Shown: piece by piece, positions 12,201 through 23,470 of the stretch
Numbering within the stretch: position 1 is the stretch's first letter
How the letters are laid out: every line of letters begins with the position of its first letter
Assembly (NCBI GenBank): GCA_025201705.1
Contig: MU616577.1
Coordinates: 1-64,000, forward strand
Direction: 5' to 3'
Source of the DNA: Dissophora ornata
Lineage: Eukaryota > Mortierellomycota > Mortierellomycetes > Mortierellales > Mortierellaceae
DNA: 64,000 nt
The notes under the pieces: model-generated
Database searches by the model: none
What the model saw: only the letters and a program-made list of their open reading frames with translations
What the model was told of the DNA's origin: nothing
Made by a program: the position numbers and the translations under genes

Positions 12201-13884
12201 ACCTCGAAACGCCATTAGTGACATGGCATACCTCAGTCCAGATCTTTCTTCGACTTCCTTCCTCTTTCGCTTCATGGCTGCAGTCTGTTCGGTATCTGCG
12301 GCTTCTTTGTCGCCATGCTGCTCTGCAACGTCATCGCTAGTGATGGGTACTGACCCAGCGATCGCCTCTGCCGGCTCCTGCACAGACTGCTCGACAACAG
12401 CCTTAGTCTCCAAAATCATTGTCTCTTCCACCGCTGCCTCAGCTTCAACAGCGTCAAGTAGATCTTCAACTTTGGTTGGTTCTTCTGCCATCTCTACGTC
12501 CTCGCTCTCTTCCTCCTCTGCCTTATGAGTCCTGACAACTAAACGTTGGTTATAAAACTCTTTCTCTGGAGCTTCCAGAAGTGACTTGTACTCTTCTAGC
12601 AATTTCTCTCCTAGACAAAGCCAAGACAGATCTTCTAGAAATATCTCGTTTGCGCCTGCACCGATCTTGCTAGCAGGTGGTGTCTCCAGGGAAGTGCAGT
12701 CGAAATTTTGGTCATCCTGCATATCCCGGAGTCGACTGCGGATTAAATTTTGGAGCTCCACTCCTCGCTGGAAATAGGGTGATATCTTCAGCGCCTTTTG
12801 TACATAATCTTCGCATGCCACGAAATCGCCAATCTCGTAAAGAACCTACACAAGTTTTATGACCGTCAGTGTCAGACATAACGCCGTCGATTGGAAAACC
12901 CCCCCTCCCTAGTTTGTTAGAACTTACGTTACACAGCGTCTCTAGGCAGCTCCATTGCGTTGGTGTGAGGTCTAAATCCGACACGTCGTCCGATAATATA
13001 CTGCTCTCTGCTGAATTGTCGGTGGCGTCTGGCCGTGGTTGTAATAGTCCACACTCTAGAGAGTAGCGTGCCAATTTGAACTTTTTCTCCTTTGCCGCTA
13101 TGGTCCCGACCTTGACCCAGAGCGAATTATCCGAATTGTCGAAAGCAATTGCCTAGCATCCACGTAGAAGAGATCAGCACCAACTCGAAGGGTCGCTTGG
13201 TCGAGAAAACCCAAAGAAAAATAAAAAGGTTGGGCGGCGTCTTACCTTCAAGTAGAACTGAAGTGCTGATGATTCATCCAAGACCTGTTCGAGGATGTAC
13301 GCGTAATTCGTATACACCAAGTACTGCAGGCGACGGATCGGTGTTCCTCGTGCAGCTATCTCAGACTGACCGGACGGTGAATGCAGTTAGAATCCTGTGA
13401 TTACAATGCCCTGATCCCATCATATGCTACTCTATCTTCCTAGTACACGTCCACTCACATCGTTGTCGATATTCTGGAACAAGTCAGAATCTATGAGGTT
13501 CTTCAACATATTCTTCGATTCCTCGAGCTGACCCTTCTGTAGCAATCTGATTGCACTCTCGTATATCCCAAGACATTTTTCAGCCTAGGGTTGTAAGCAA
13601 ATTACAGCGGATATCGTTAAAAAAATGAAGTTTTGATTTTATGGGTTGTTATCATGCTGCTAATATCATGCTGAACAATCATTTCACCCTACCTGGATCT
13701 CCACTGACTCCTCTTCCCTTGACCTTGACTGCTCTTCTTCGTTTAATACCGCGAAGCGAATCTGCATTCGATGAGCAAGGGCATGTTGCATCGCCGGATG
13801 CACGGCACGTGGCATGATTAGTACGGTGTACCTGTGGTCACTGTCATCAACTTCCACATGAACTTTTGTCCTGCGTTTTACCAT
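6240..13884 (-). CDS. HIR3: HIR3/CABIN1 homolog, histone transcription regulator 3 (TPR scaffold)
   Basis: Fourteen exons: 13884-13693, 13584-13459, 13365-13246, 13152-12928, 12845-12232, 12148-11873, 11778-11439, 11350-11103, 11024-10899, 10815-9872, 9782-9676, 9588-8335, 8241-7999, 7919-6240. The lengths sum to 6495 nt, about 2164 aa with no frame break, the usual size for the family. The N-terminus FAVLNEEEQ...EESVEIQ followed by a TPR-like segment (AIRLLQKGQLEESKNML) is typical of Hir3/CABIN1, as are QCYYCFYGI and the TPR-like CWDSWYSLATCYAFL. In yeast Hir3 scaffolds the HIR histone-chaperone complex, which represses histone genes and deposits H3-H4 independently of replication. An acidic Glu-rich insert lies in exon 5; the C-terminal 300 residues are Ser/Thr/Glu-rich and disordered. 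The intron 8334-8242 is 93 nt and has no stop. A start at a later Met in exon 1 is possible. Confidence 0.85.
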
Positions 13885-14371
13885 GGCACGAAACGAATAT
13901 TCGGATGAGCGGGGAAAAGAAAGTCGGGGCAAAAAGACCACGACTCGTCGATGGATGCGCACTAGTGGGATGAGTAGTGTTATGTCAAGTGGCAAAGGGT
14001 GTCAAATAGAAAAGGGACTGTCGCGTTGAGGAAGACAAGAACAGTGGGCGGGGGTTTATTTTATTACCACAGGTTCAGGGAGTCCCAGGTGGCTTTGACT
14101 GGAGGAGGATCGCCCGAGGATGTTCCTCGCGCGAACCTGCAGGGTATTTCAATCGAGAGCTTTCGTGGTGTAAAAAAAAAAAGACTGGGGTGTTTTATTT
14201 TGTTACAGATGCAAAGTGCGCTTGGTCTTCTAAACGTCCTTGCTTCTCTTCTGCGTTTTGAGCGACGAGCAACTGGATTCGCTACGGGTACGCTGGTCGG
14301 GATCGTGCTTCCTGCTTTGGTCCTACTTCAAGGCGTCGGGCTGTAGTCGTATCATACAATGTTCCTGATTT
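13885..14371. promoter_or_regulatory. Promoter region of HIR3-like gene and 3' flank of NDUFS4 gene
   Basis: Both neighbours are on the minus strand. The segment should hold the HIR3-like promoter (next to 13884) and the NDUFS4 3' UTR (next to 14372). A plus-strand frame here lacks an ATG and any family resemblance. No site is assigned. Confidence 0.4.
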
Positions 14372-15251
14372 TTACTTCGTTTTAACGAACCTCAGCTTGT
14401 CAGGAGAGTACTTGAAATTGTCAGCGTAAATCTTCTTCTTGAAGATCTTTTGGTTGGGCTCCTGGACAGTGAATTCCCAGCCTAGAAAATCATAGCACGA
14501 GTCCAGATGTCAGCTCGATGGTATCTCGATTCCTATTCGACTTCCTTGTTGGAAACTATCAAGTCTACCTTGCTTGTCAGCAAAGGCAATGGCATCCTCC
14601 TTTGTGACGAACTTCATCTGAAGAGCTTGCATGTAATCCGAGCTAGTATATGAGGGTCGTATAGATCCGTGTTTAGCTGCTATCCAGTTTGCATCCAATG
14701 ACAATGGCACCTGTGATATTGGGACGCTGAAAATCCCGCTGTGTTACCTGGACGCCCAACCGATCAGCTCGTTCTCGAACCGACCAGCCTCAAGCTCAGT
14801 GTCGAAATCAAGTCTCCAGACGTCAGTGTTAGTGATTCCCGACTGCGTGGCGGCTTTGCAAGCCTTGAAGATGCGGCAAGGGTGCATGCGGACCTCCTCT
14901 ATATGCAGAGGTCAGTTAATATTCACAACCTATGTTTAATATCTGTGTTCCAAGCACCGCGCCTGCTCTTTCTGAACAGACAGTGCGGATGGGTTCACCC
15001 CCATTGCTGCTGCGATACTGCAGATCTGTACTGCAGCTGAATCCGGTAAAAAAAAAGAAGAGGCTCTTGCTCCTGGCACACTCACCAGGGGCGCCGCTGA
15101 TGATCTCTGCCTGAAGTGCAACAGGCTCGAGGGTCTCTGTGACAGAGGTGGATGTCGAGTAAAGATGTCTAAACAGGCTGGAGGTTGCAGGCCTTGCTGC
15201 GGCAGCAAGAGGGACCCGCAGGATCTGCTTGACAAGGATGGATGCAGACAT
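14372..15251 (-). CDS. NDUFS4: NADH:ubiquinone oxidoreductase 18-21 kDa subunit (NDUFS4 homolog), mitochondrial
   Basis: Four exons: 15251-15086, 14898-14748, 14642-14569, 14481-14372 (501 nt, 166 aa), all phase-compatible. The N-terminus is a typical mitochondrial presequence: hydrophobic/basic, no acidic residues before about residue 40. The mature part carries the family signatures: SGAPEEVRMHPCRIF, AATQSG, WRLDFDTE, ELIGWASSSDYMQAL, KFVTKEDAIAFADKQGWEF and the C-terminal ADNFKYSPDKLRFVKTK. NDUFS4 is a nuclear-encoded accessory subunit of respiratory complex I on the matrix side, needed for assembly and stability of the NADH dehydrogenase module. Length is as expected. The gene lies head-to-head with YME2. 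Confidence 0.93.
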
Positions 15252-15522
15252 TGTGAATGAATGAATGAATAACGAGGTGCGTGGGATTTGCGCCAACAAA
15301 CGAATGCGATCTCGACTACGGCCAAGGAGGGAGTGCTCTATACAGCATGTGCACGGAATTCACGGTGATGACGACTGGTTGGATAGGATATGCAACATGG
15401 TGCACACTCCTCTCCGTTAAAATCCTTCACATATCCCGCGTCGTTCTCACTTTCCTCACCTCTTCTCGCTCTCATTCCTCCCCTCATTCACCTCATTCAG
15501 CAGAAGCAACTTTCGGGCAGCA
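15252..15522. promoter_or_regulatory. Shared divergent promoter, NDUFS4 (-) / YME2 (+)
   Basis: Only 271 bp separate the start codons of two divergently transcribed genes whose products go to the mitochondrial inner membrane. The YME2 side has a CT-rich stretch (about 15440-15510), common upstream of fungal starts. No specific factor site could be assigned. Confidence 0.55.
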
Positions 15523-18500
15523 ATGTATCGTGTTGCAGCCTCGTCAGAGGCAGCCCTCCGCCGCTTCCACATGCCTACCTCGCCAGCACACCACCGCGTC
15601 TTCAGGCACACGGGGCTCCTCTGCACGACCCCTGTACCTGCGACCGCACGAGCCATTCGATCTGCACCAGCAACTGCGCGGTCATATCAACCGCCACCGG
15701 CCTCCTCTAATGTCTTTTTAACGCAGCCCACGCCGTTTGCTCGGACAAAGAAGGTTCCTGGCTCTGTCACTCGACGTGGATTCACCACAGAAACAGAGGC
15801 ATTAGCTGTAGAAGACGAGGTATGAGGAACGCGCTTGGCGCCCTGTGCAAGAGTGGGACTCTTCGACAGCAAAGAAAATGATGTCATCTCCACGCTACGT
15901 GAGCGAGTGAACCAACCAAAATAACCTTTTCGTCCGTAATTATTCGCGAACGACGCTCTAGCTGCCTTTGAAATACGGACTGTTGTACTTCGACAATGCG
16001 TACCCGCTTAAAATGGGCTGGTGGGATGTCCGATATTCGCTACTCCGTCCGGGCTGGAGATCGCTCGAGCGCAAGGCCAAGGAGGAGCTCGTGCCACCAG
16101 AGGACGGTATGCCATTTCACTTTAAAATCGGAGGCATTGAACCCAGGTAAACTAAAATAATCGTTTGGGATTTTCAAAAGCCATAACTATTTGCGAGTAA
16201 AACCCGAGTCCTGATCCACTTCTTGTCGGCTCATTACCCCCCATTAGACTAAAGGATGGTGGAATGTTTGTCCACTTTTCATACGTCCACCCAAGCTCCT
16301 ACACAACCAAGGAGGCCCTGAAAGAGATTGAAAGCAGATGTGAACAATACCTCATAGGCCACGGACACTACATGTGGTTCAATTTTCAAAAGGTGCGAGC
16401 TTTCCTCGTCAAAGGATCCCCCTTCCTAGAGGACATGGCTAGTCGCTACCCCAACAAGAGAGTCAGAATCGAATACTCTGGCGACCTCGGAATCGAGGGT
16501 CTTTACACCCTCTTTCGTAAATATGGCAAGGTCGTCGACATTGTCCAGATGCCACCTGTTAAGGATATGCCCAAGCAGGCAATTGTCCAGTACCAGTTCA
16601 TGCGTTCTTCCACCAGTGCAAAGAACTGTCTTCATGGATCAGAACTCAATGGCGTGGATCTCAGTGTTACCTATGAAAGGACGTTGAAGTCCAATGTAAT
16701 GTGGGCATGGCTCACAAACCATCCTCGATTGAGTGTCCCCCTTGGAGGCTTTTTGGTTGCAGGAGTGTCATTTGTGATCTTTGACCCAATCCGTGTGTTC
16801 AGCATGCATTCAAAGATCACCCAACTATTCAATGTCAACGAGTATCCGGTCTTGAAGTGGCTGCGCAAAGAGACAGTCGGTCGACTGACTCGAGCGCCGG
16901 TAGATTCGTTACAAGCAACAGGTTGGCGTGAAAGAGAAGAAGAAGAAGAGAAGCTTCGAGTATGGCTGCGTAACCCGCCAGGTAAGCCGTCGAATGTGAT
17001 TCTAGGTTGATCCCTGCCATTGTATTTGTCGAGATAGTCTAAATGACCCCGCATTTCGTTGGCGCGTAGAAACATTTGCTATTGTTCAGGGACCTCGTGG
17101 AGCTGGAAAGACAGATATGGTTGAGTATGCGATCAAGGACAAGAAACACAAGATTATTATTCGTTGTGAAGAATTAGCAAATGCTAGGAGCGAAGGAGAG
17201 GTCTTGACCAATTTGGCCAAGCAAGTCGCCTACATTCCACTGTTCCAGTTCATGAACAATCTCAACAACATGATGGATATGGCGATCACCGCCACCACAG
17301 GACAGAAAGCCGGTCTATCCTCAAATTTTGAAGGGCAGTTGAAAAAGATCCTGGATGCATTGACTATCGCCATTCAGCAGACATCGCCCACAAAGAATAT
17401 GTCTAACGTCTCCCCGGAGGCAATCATGAAGAAGATCGAGACGACTCTGGAGGGGAAAGCCCGCAAGACCGAGCTTGCGTCTACTTGTGCTGCACTCCCT
17501 ACGCAGAGTCTTGATTCGAGTCGGACCACCAAGAAGGAGAGAGGACACGAGGAAAGCAAATGGTGTGATCCCGACAATATTCCGGTGGTTGTGATTGATG
17601 GATATATGTCAAAGGAGAAGGCACCGCATTCGAAGGAGCTTTGGACCATTATTGCGGACTGGGCGGCGGTCTTGGTGGAGAACCACGTTGCGCATGTTGT
17701 CTTTGTCAGCAATAACGTCGCAGCATCGAAACCACTTTCAAAAGGTTTGAGTCGTGTTATCTTTGCTCTCTTGAAAGTGCATATGAAAGAGCGTTTACAG
17801 GCCGTTGACTGACTGTTTTGTGTGTGTGTGTTGGTTTTTTTTTTTTTTGCAATCTCAGCGCTTCCCAATATGACATTTGAGACCATTGTGCTCTCGGATG
17901 CCTCCTTGGAATCTGCGATGGAGTTTGTTCACAAGAACCTGAATAAGAAGAAGTATTCCGGTTTGATTGAAAATGTCGTGGTGATTGGAGGTCGTTTGAC
18001 TGACCTAGAGCTGTTTGTGCAAAAGGTCAAGAGTGGCATGACTCCCGACGGTAAGGGAAACTTTTGTTATCTACGATTTTTTTTTCACAATTTTTACGGC
18101 GACGGTTACGACTTGACATTGTGGATGCATAAACACTGACTGAATGGGGGGTTTTTTTTTTCGCTTTCTGTAGATGCTGTAAATGACATCTTGGGAAGAG
18201 CTGTTGTTGAGGTCAGGAAGAACGCGTTCGACTTTGACAGCTCCGATCGAAAGTCTCTAGGCTGGACTCCGATCCAATTCTGGGCCATCATGAAGCAACT
18301 CGCTGTGAAAGACATTGTAAGTCGATTTGCCTCAATAATCTAGCGTCAGTTGCACGAAGAACAAGAGCTAGCCACTCATCAATCATCCATTACTTGTCTT
18401 CCTGACCACTTCAATCGAATAGGCCAGCTACGATGAACTGAAGATCCACCCACTCTTCAAGGGGGGTGAATCACCTTTCGGCGCTATGGAGCAAGCCGAA

Positions 18501-18970
18501 CTTATCAGCATTGGCTACAAGAATGGTAAGACATGCCTATCTTTTCATGTATGTTGCTCGTGAGTTTAGGGTCCAGGGCCAATGGCTGATCTTGCCATAT
18601 ATTTTCGTGTGTTGTAGGACGACCATTCGTTGTAAGGCCAGGCAAGCCAATCTATCGCGCTGCATTCCAAGAAATCCTCTCCGATCCCGGATTTGCAGCC
18701 GTCATGGATCTTGAGTCTTCCTCGTTCCTCGACAAGCAAGAGATGGCCAACATAGCCAAATGGGAGGGTGAGCTGAGGGAGCTCTCGAATTTATTGCACC
18801 AGGATGGATCATGGTTCTTTGGAGGAGGTCGTATTCCAAAGGAGATTGATATTCGTGTAAAGTGGTTGGTGAAGAAGCTGGCAGAAAGCCACGCCAAGAT
18901 TGCTAAATACGATGAGGAAATTGTAGATTCCAAGAGGATAGTGGCCGCACAGAGTAGCCGCATAGAGTAG
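15523..18970 (+). CDS. YME2: Mitochondrial escape protein 2 (Yme2/Rna12)
   Basis: Eight exons: 15523-15819, 15962-16146, 16248-16981, 17070-17744, 17859-18050, 18174-18316, 18423-18525, 18618-18970 (2682 nt, 893 aa; yeast Yme2 is about 850). A long basic presequence is followed by the Rna12 N-terminal region (LLYFDNAYPLKMGWWDVRYS), an RRM-like domain (about 233-303), one transmembrane helix (about 324-342) and a P-loop NTPase domain with Walker A GPRGAGKT at about 413-420 and a Walker-B-like VVVIDGYM. The C-terminus is charged and coiled-coil-like. In yeast the protein sits in the mitochondrial inner membrane and affects mtDNA nucleoid structure and escape of mtDNA to the nucleus. The exon 4 donor is GTTTGA, weaker than the others, but the joined frame (SKALPNMTFET) supports it. 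Confidence 0.9.
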
Positions 18971-19519
18971 CCAGAGCTGGAGCCAATTGCGGTGCTTATA
19001 AAATAGAATCGCAATAAGATCAGAAACAAAGAGAAACCTGAATGGGGTGTGTGGTGTAGTCTTTTTTGTTCTTTCAAAGTAAGCGTCCTATGCCACAAAA
19101 AGCTTTTCCAGACTACCCGGTAAAAATATTAAGGACTGGGCTGGGAACTTGCGGGTTCCCAAAACGAAATCGAAATCCCCAGGCACACACGTGGAAGGGG
19201 ATTTCGAATTTCAACTTGAGAAATCTTAAACCCCCAGATTCTTTTAATTCTGGACACTCTCGAAAGGAAACCAACCCATTCGATCAAAACGATTTGCCTA
19301 GAATTTATTATTGGCCGTATGTATGTATGTTTGTATGTATGTAACTGTGTGTGGGAGTTGTAGAGTAGGTGTGCTCCGGGAAGATAATCGCCATAGACAT
19401 TTTCCTTTGTAGTTGGTAATCGTGAGATCGATCCTCCCAACGCCTTTTTGGCTTCTCTCAATTCTCTCCCTGCTAGGGCGATCATCGTACGAAGAAGGAG
19501 AGAGAGGAGAAGGGGATGC
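18971..19519. other. Convergent 3' spacer with three consecutive hairpins
   Basis: Lies between the YME2 stop and the PGA2-like stop. Three successive inverted repeats occur: GGGAAC/GTTCCC at 19143-19160, a strong 15-16 bp near-perfect arm pair at 19165-19180 and 19197-19212, and CCAGA/TCTGG at about 19234-19252. They could be 3' UTR or transcript-end structures. No protein-coding gene is supported. Confidence 0.5.
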
Positions 19520-19726
19520 TTAATCGCGCTTTTTCCGCCCGCCGTTGCCTCCAGCGCGCCTGCTCTGCGCATCGTTTGCGGCTGCCTCGGCGACGAGATG
19601 AGCCGTCTTCTTGGCTTGAGCCTGCTCGCCCATCCGCACAAAGTAGGGTCGGATCAACAACCAGGCAGTAATGAGGATCCCCGAGAAGATGATGTCGTTT
19701 TGCGAGAACGAGATGTAGTTGCCCAT
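19520..19726 (-). CDS. PGA2-like small membrane protein (protein trafficking)
   Basis: A 68-aa frame starting at ATG 19726. The AG at 19741-19740 just upstream looks like the acceptor of a 5' UTR intron (long T-rich tract, TTTTTCAG). A short N-terminus is followed by one membrane segment (IIFSGILITAWLLIRPYFV), then RMGEQAQAKK and a basic C-terminus. The order helix-(L)LIRPYF-x-MG-x-x-A-Q-AK matches fungal Pga2, an ER membrane protein required in yeast for processing and trafficking of Gas1 and ALP. It is shorter than yeast Pga2 (129 aa), so a downstream exon could be missing, although no GT donor is apparent. Moderately sure of family, less sure of the 3' end. Confidence 0.5.
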   Translation of the reverse strand: MGNYISFSQNDIIFSGILITAWLLIRPYFVRMGEQAQAKKTAHLVAEAAANDAQSRRAGGNGGRKKRD

Positions 19727-20160
19727 CGTGACGATTTGCCTGAAAAACAGAGGGAGAGGGGGGTTGAGTCGGTCGAAAAAGATGATCTGATGAGAAAAAG
19801 AAAAAAAAAACAGGGTGCGAAAACAGGTTTGGACAAAAAGTAGGTGTTCAGTCCTGCTCTTGCACAATTTTGAAGCCGTCACAAAAAAAGCAAAAAGTTT
19901 ATTTCTCAGCTCCCATCGCGTTTTTTATTTTTTTTTATTTAAAAGCTCGGGAATAATTGAATAAAGCTAGACGAGATTACTGCATGGACCATTATCGATA
20001 TCGAGGGCGAGGAGTAAAGAAAGGGGGACGGTTGAGAAAAGGTGGATATTGGTATATAACATATAGTCAAGATGTCAGCCACGCCTCTCTCTTTTTTTTT
20101 TTCTTTTTTTTTTGTGTTTGTGTTTTGTTTTCGGCATTCTTGATCAAACAAAAAGCCATT
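19727..20160. promoter_or_regulatory. PGA2-like 5' region and EF-hand gene 3' flank
   Basis: Tandem minus-strand neighbours. Next to 19727 is the probable 5' UTR intron and promoter of the PGA2-like gene; next to 20160 is the 3' UTR of the EF-hand gene. T-rich runs near 20092-20130 are the main visible feature. Confidence 0.4.
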
Positions 20161-21451
20161 TTAACTGCTCTGGATGTTCAGCGTTGCCGTTGTCTCCTCC
20201 AGCGAGATCTCTGACTTGACCTCAAGACCTCCGTTGACCTCCGCCTCCTCCATATTCGTCTTCGACTCCTCTTCCGCCTCGATTGACACGACTGTCGATC
20301 CATTTGTAGACGAGTGACCATTCACATGGCTGATCTTCTTTGTCTCCTCTACTGCCTCAAAAGCATCCTCCGACGGCACAACAACAATATTGACAGGTGA
20401 AGTAACCTCTTCCGTCTTCTCCACAGTACCGGCAGCGATTGCTGCTGCTGCCTTCTTTTCCTGTGCAGCCTTTTGCTCTTCCTCTGCAGCGACCAACCCC
20501 TCAAACTCATTCACTTTGCCCAACAAGTCGCCACTACCATTGACACCTCCATTGAGCCAGAGCAAGCTGTGCGAGTTGCTCAGTCGGAAGCTTCCTGACG
20601 GTGAAGAGGTCTGGAAAACATGTCCTGAAGCTGTTCCGTAGAGCGAATCCCTCAATCTTGGTGATGGCGGCGCGTAATGACCAAAGCGAGGTGAAGGTGG
20701 CGAAGAGCCAGAGCGGGGCGAAGGTGGGACAGAGAGGGCAGAACATATCGAGTTGGAGCCGGAATCAGTTTGGTCGGCAAGGAACTGGCCCAGGAAATCG
20801 ACGATCAGTGGTTCCTTCATCGAGTTCAACTTGTATTCCTCCAGAGACAATTTGCCGTCATTGTTGACATCCAGATCGTCAAAGATTCGCTTGACCAGCT
20901 CTTGAATCTGATGGGTCTCATCCTGGCTTGACCCTGCCACTACCGAATGCTGATGTGAAACACGATAAACCATAATAAGCGCATGTTAATTAATCGGAGC
21001 CATTGAGGGTCCGATGCAGGACCACATTTCAAACTGGGAGAGTCGCGATGATTACCAGCTGAGTCATGGCCTTCTCCAGGCCTGGCCGAGTAATGTATCC
21101 AACGTGGTCGATGTCGTACAGCTTGAACGATACTAAAATCACCCCAACAGATGGAACACTTAATTAAGCATTGGCCCCTTTACGCTTCCAAACAACCAAC
21201 AATACACAAAAACCACCATGATAAGCACAAGAAAACACGATCAAGGACGTGTGATAAGCCATTGGACTTACATTCAAGCTTCTCGTCCGAGGTGCCTTTC
21301 ATAAAAACACTCAATCCCTCGATGAACTCTTTGAAATTGACGCCCTTTGAGTTTGGATTGGTGTCAAAGGCGGAGTAGAGCCGCGTCAAGAAGACATCGT
21401 CCAAGGGTGACGAGTGCAGAATACGGCGGAACGTCTGTGAAATATTATAAG

Positions 21452-21483
<32 letters not shown>

Positions 21484-22490
21484 AGGCAAGACGGCGACAT
21501 TGTCGCTGGTTAACGTCAGCAAGATATGACGAGTTGGCAAGCTTAGCACTTGGCGAAGCTGCTTTCCAGCCCGACATCGGAGTAACTGCCCAAATGCCCT
21601 TGATCTTCTTAAGTAATCAGCTGTTATTGATTATTAACAAAAGAAAAATCTCCCTGGGGTCTTCTCGGATGACCATCCAAACGTGGCCATATCCGTCTTG
21701 CAGAATCCTGCGCAACGCCAAGCCCGTCATATTTGTGAGATTGTGTCATCCGGCCCATTTCACGAGAGCCTTTCATCTGTGTTGTGTTGTTGTGTAGCGA
21801 AAATTAAAACAATCGCCAGGCAGGGCATCTCCTGGGCCCATGACACACATCTCCGAGACAGATTTGCTGGAGTTTGGAAGCGAAAAGAACATATAGACTT
21901 GTTGCTGTTGTTGTTGTTGTTGTTGTTGTTATTGTGCCCCCTCTTCTGAGAGGCATTTTGTGATACGAAAAGAAGAGGCACAAGCTGACATTGGAAGATG
22001 AAAAAGGGCAATTGAATGCATGACCATGCTAAACAGCTGGAGAAGCGGAGCGGAGATATCATCATCTCTGTGCTGTTTCATCTTTATCCACGAGGGAGGA
22101 ATGCCCATTGTTCCTTTTGCTCCGAATAGAGGCAGTAGCCGAGGGAAGAAAAAAAAAGGGGGGGGAAGGGCCAAAGAGCGAATAGAGCAGCAGAATGGAC
22201 ATTTGGTTCAACTTGCCTCCTTGAACTGTGCCTCGGTGAGGACATTGGATCTTGACGCTTGCGAGGTCTTTTCGAACTCTAGTCTTAGTGTGTTAATCTC
22301 TCTCTTCGAGACTAATATTGCGTGAAGCGGCGCCGGACAATAGTAAGAGGGGTGGAAAGGATGCATATTAGTGGACTGAGCATACAGTGAACTGTAAAAA
22401 ACTAAGCAGCGAGGGAGGGCAATGATACGAGGTATTACAATGAGTTCGCCTTGCAAGGTCCTTGTTTTCTTTAGAGTGTTTGGCACCCAT
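20161..22490 (-). CDS. Predicted N-myristoylated EF-hand calcium sensor with long C-terminal tail
   Basis: Five exons: 22490-22439, 22311-22217, 21434-21272, 21132-21056, 20949-20161 (1176 nt, 391 aa), phases compatible. The start reads MGAKHSKENK, a strong N-myristoylation context, then THFSKREINTL, as in calcineurin-B/NCS-type sensors. EF-hand 2 (DTNPNSKGVNFKE) carries a one-residue insertion and EF-hand 3 (DIDHVGYITRPG) lacks the position-12 Glu, so both look non-canonical. EF-hand 4 (DVNNDGKLSLEE) is canonical. After the hands comes an extra ~180-residue Ser/Pro- and Glu-rich tail with three PPSPR motifs. The role is probably membrane-linked calcium signalling; partner unknown. Intron 2 (22216-21435, 782 nt) begins with GC (AG|GCAAGT), not GT. 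The small first exon, with donor GTAATA, is the least certain part. Confidence 0.72.
21452..21481. repeat. A30 homopolymer (T30 in transcript) in EF-hand gene intron 2
   Basis: Thirty consecutive A on the plus strand. In the minus-strand pre-mRNA it is a T30/U30 tract ending 17 nt before the intron 2 acceptor AG. The length may be inexact in the assembly. Confidence 0.8.
21901..21935. repeat. (TTG)n microsatellite inside EF-hand gene intron 2
   Basis: About ten tandem TTG units with one CTG and one ATT variant. It lies in the long GC-AG intron and is not coding. Confidence 0.75.
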
Positions 22491-23470
22491 GTCGGATATT
22501 CAAAGAGAACAGAAAGTAGGGGAAGAAGCGCTAACGGGAGGGAGGGTGGAGGTACGGAGGTGAAAGATGGGAATTGAGGATTGAAGGTTGGATTGGATTG
22601 GATGAAGAGTTGAGCAGCGATGAGCACCAGGGGTTTAAAATATTTTCCTGCTGGTTAGTAGTGCAGACTGAGCGAGCACGAGGAGGGGGATTTGTGAGGA
22701 GCACAACGAGATGGGATGGATGATGAGAAAGAAGCAACAAAAAGGCGAAAACGATGATGGCGAGGGAAAAGACGACGAGGGCGACCGTGCTTTGCCACGA
22801 CACGACACAATCACACATAGTTCACTCTACCGCATGTCCACTTTCGCACACGGGGTCGATGCGCATCCCCCCCTGCCTCTGATTGGATTTGCCGCTTGTT
22901 TTTCTTCAACCGACGCGTCGTGCTCGTGTGTGCGCAGTACCCGTTCTGGTTGCCGACATGTCGGATCGCCTCTTGACGTCATGCTACGCGGGATCCACCG
23001 TTCCCGTTCACCCTTCCCTCTGATCATGGGAGACACAGACGGAGGGACAGCAATCGGCTGCTGTTCGTTCCATGTCACGCACTTTATTTGAATTAACAAT
23101 CCAAAGTCATAAAGTCTTTTAACATGATGTCATGGAAAAACGTGCCTGCCGATTACGCGAACAAGCCTATGATCAATCGCTTCCATGTCATCATCGACCG
23201 GGCTAGGGATAACTCAGCTGTGTTTTAGATCAGGGCCCCCTCTCTTCTCATTCTCTCACTCTCTCTCTCTCTCTCTCTCTCTTGGATTACAAGTAACAAA
23301 CATCGAACATGTAGTCAGATCGTCTTCCAACACTGGTATTATCGAATTAGGTGCTATGTGTTGAAGAGTGTGGAGCCAAACTACATGGGGGTCAGCTCAT
23401 TCCTGTGTTGGCTAATATAGCTCGTTGCTCGCCCTTGACATTCATTACCGAAAGGAATGAGGCATCGCTG
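22491..23470. promoter_or_regulatory. EF-hand gene promoter and velvet gene 3' flank
   Basis: Tandem minus-strand neighbours. The half next to 22490 should hold the EF-hand promoter; the half next to 23470 holds the velvet 3' UTR. Apart from a (CT)n run I see no gene or recognisable site. Confidence 0.4.
23255..23282. repeat. (CT)n microsatellite
   Basis: Uninterrupted run of CT dinucleotides of about 13 units in the spacer downstream of the velvet gene. Confidence 0.8.

Noticed and set aside
13999..14346. 115-codon plus-strand frame between HIR3-like and NDUFS4 genes
   Set aside because: No ATG at its start, low-complexity composition, and it lies in a promoter/3' UTR spacer.
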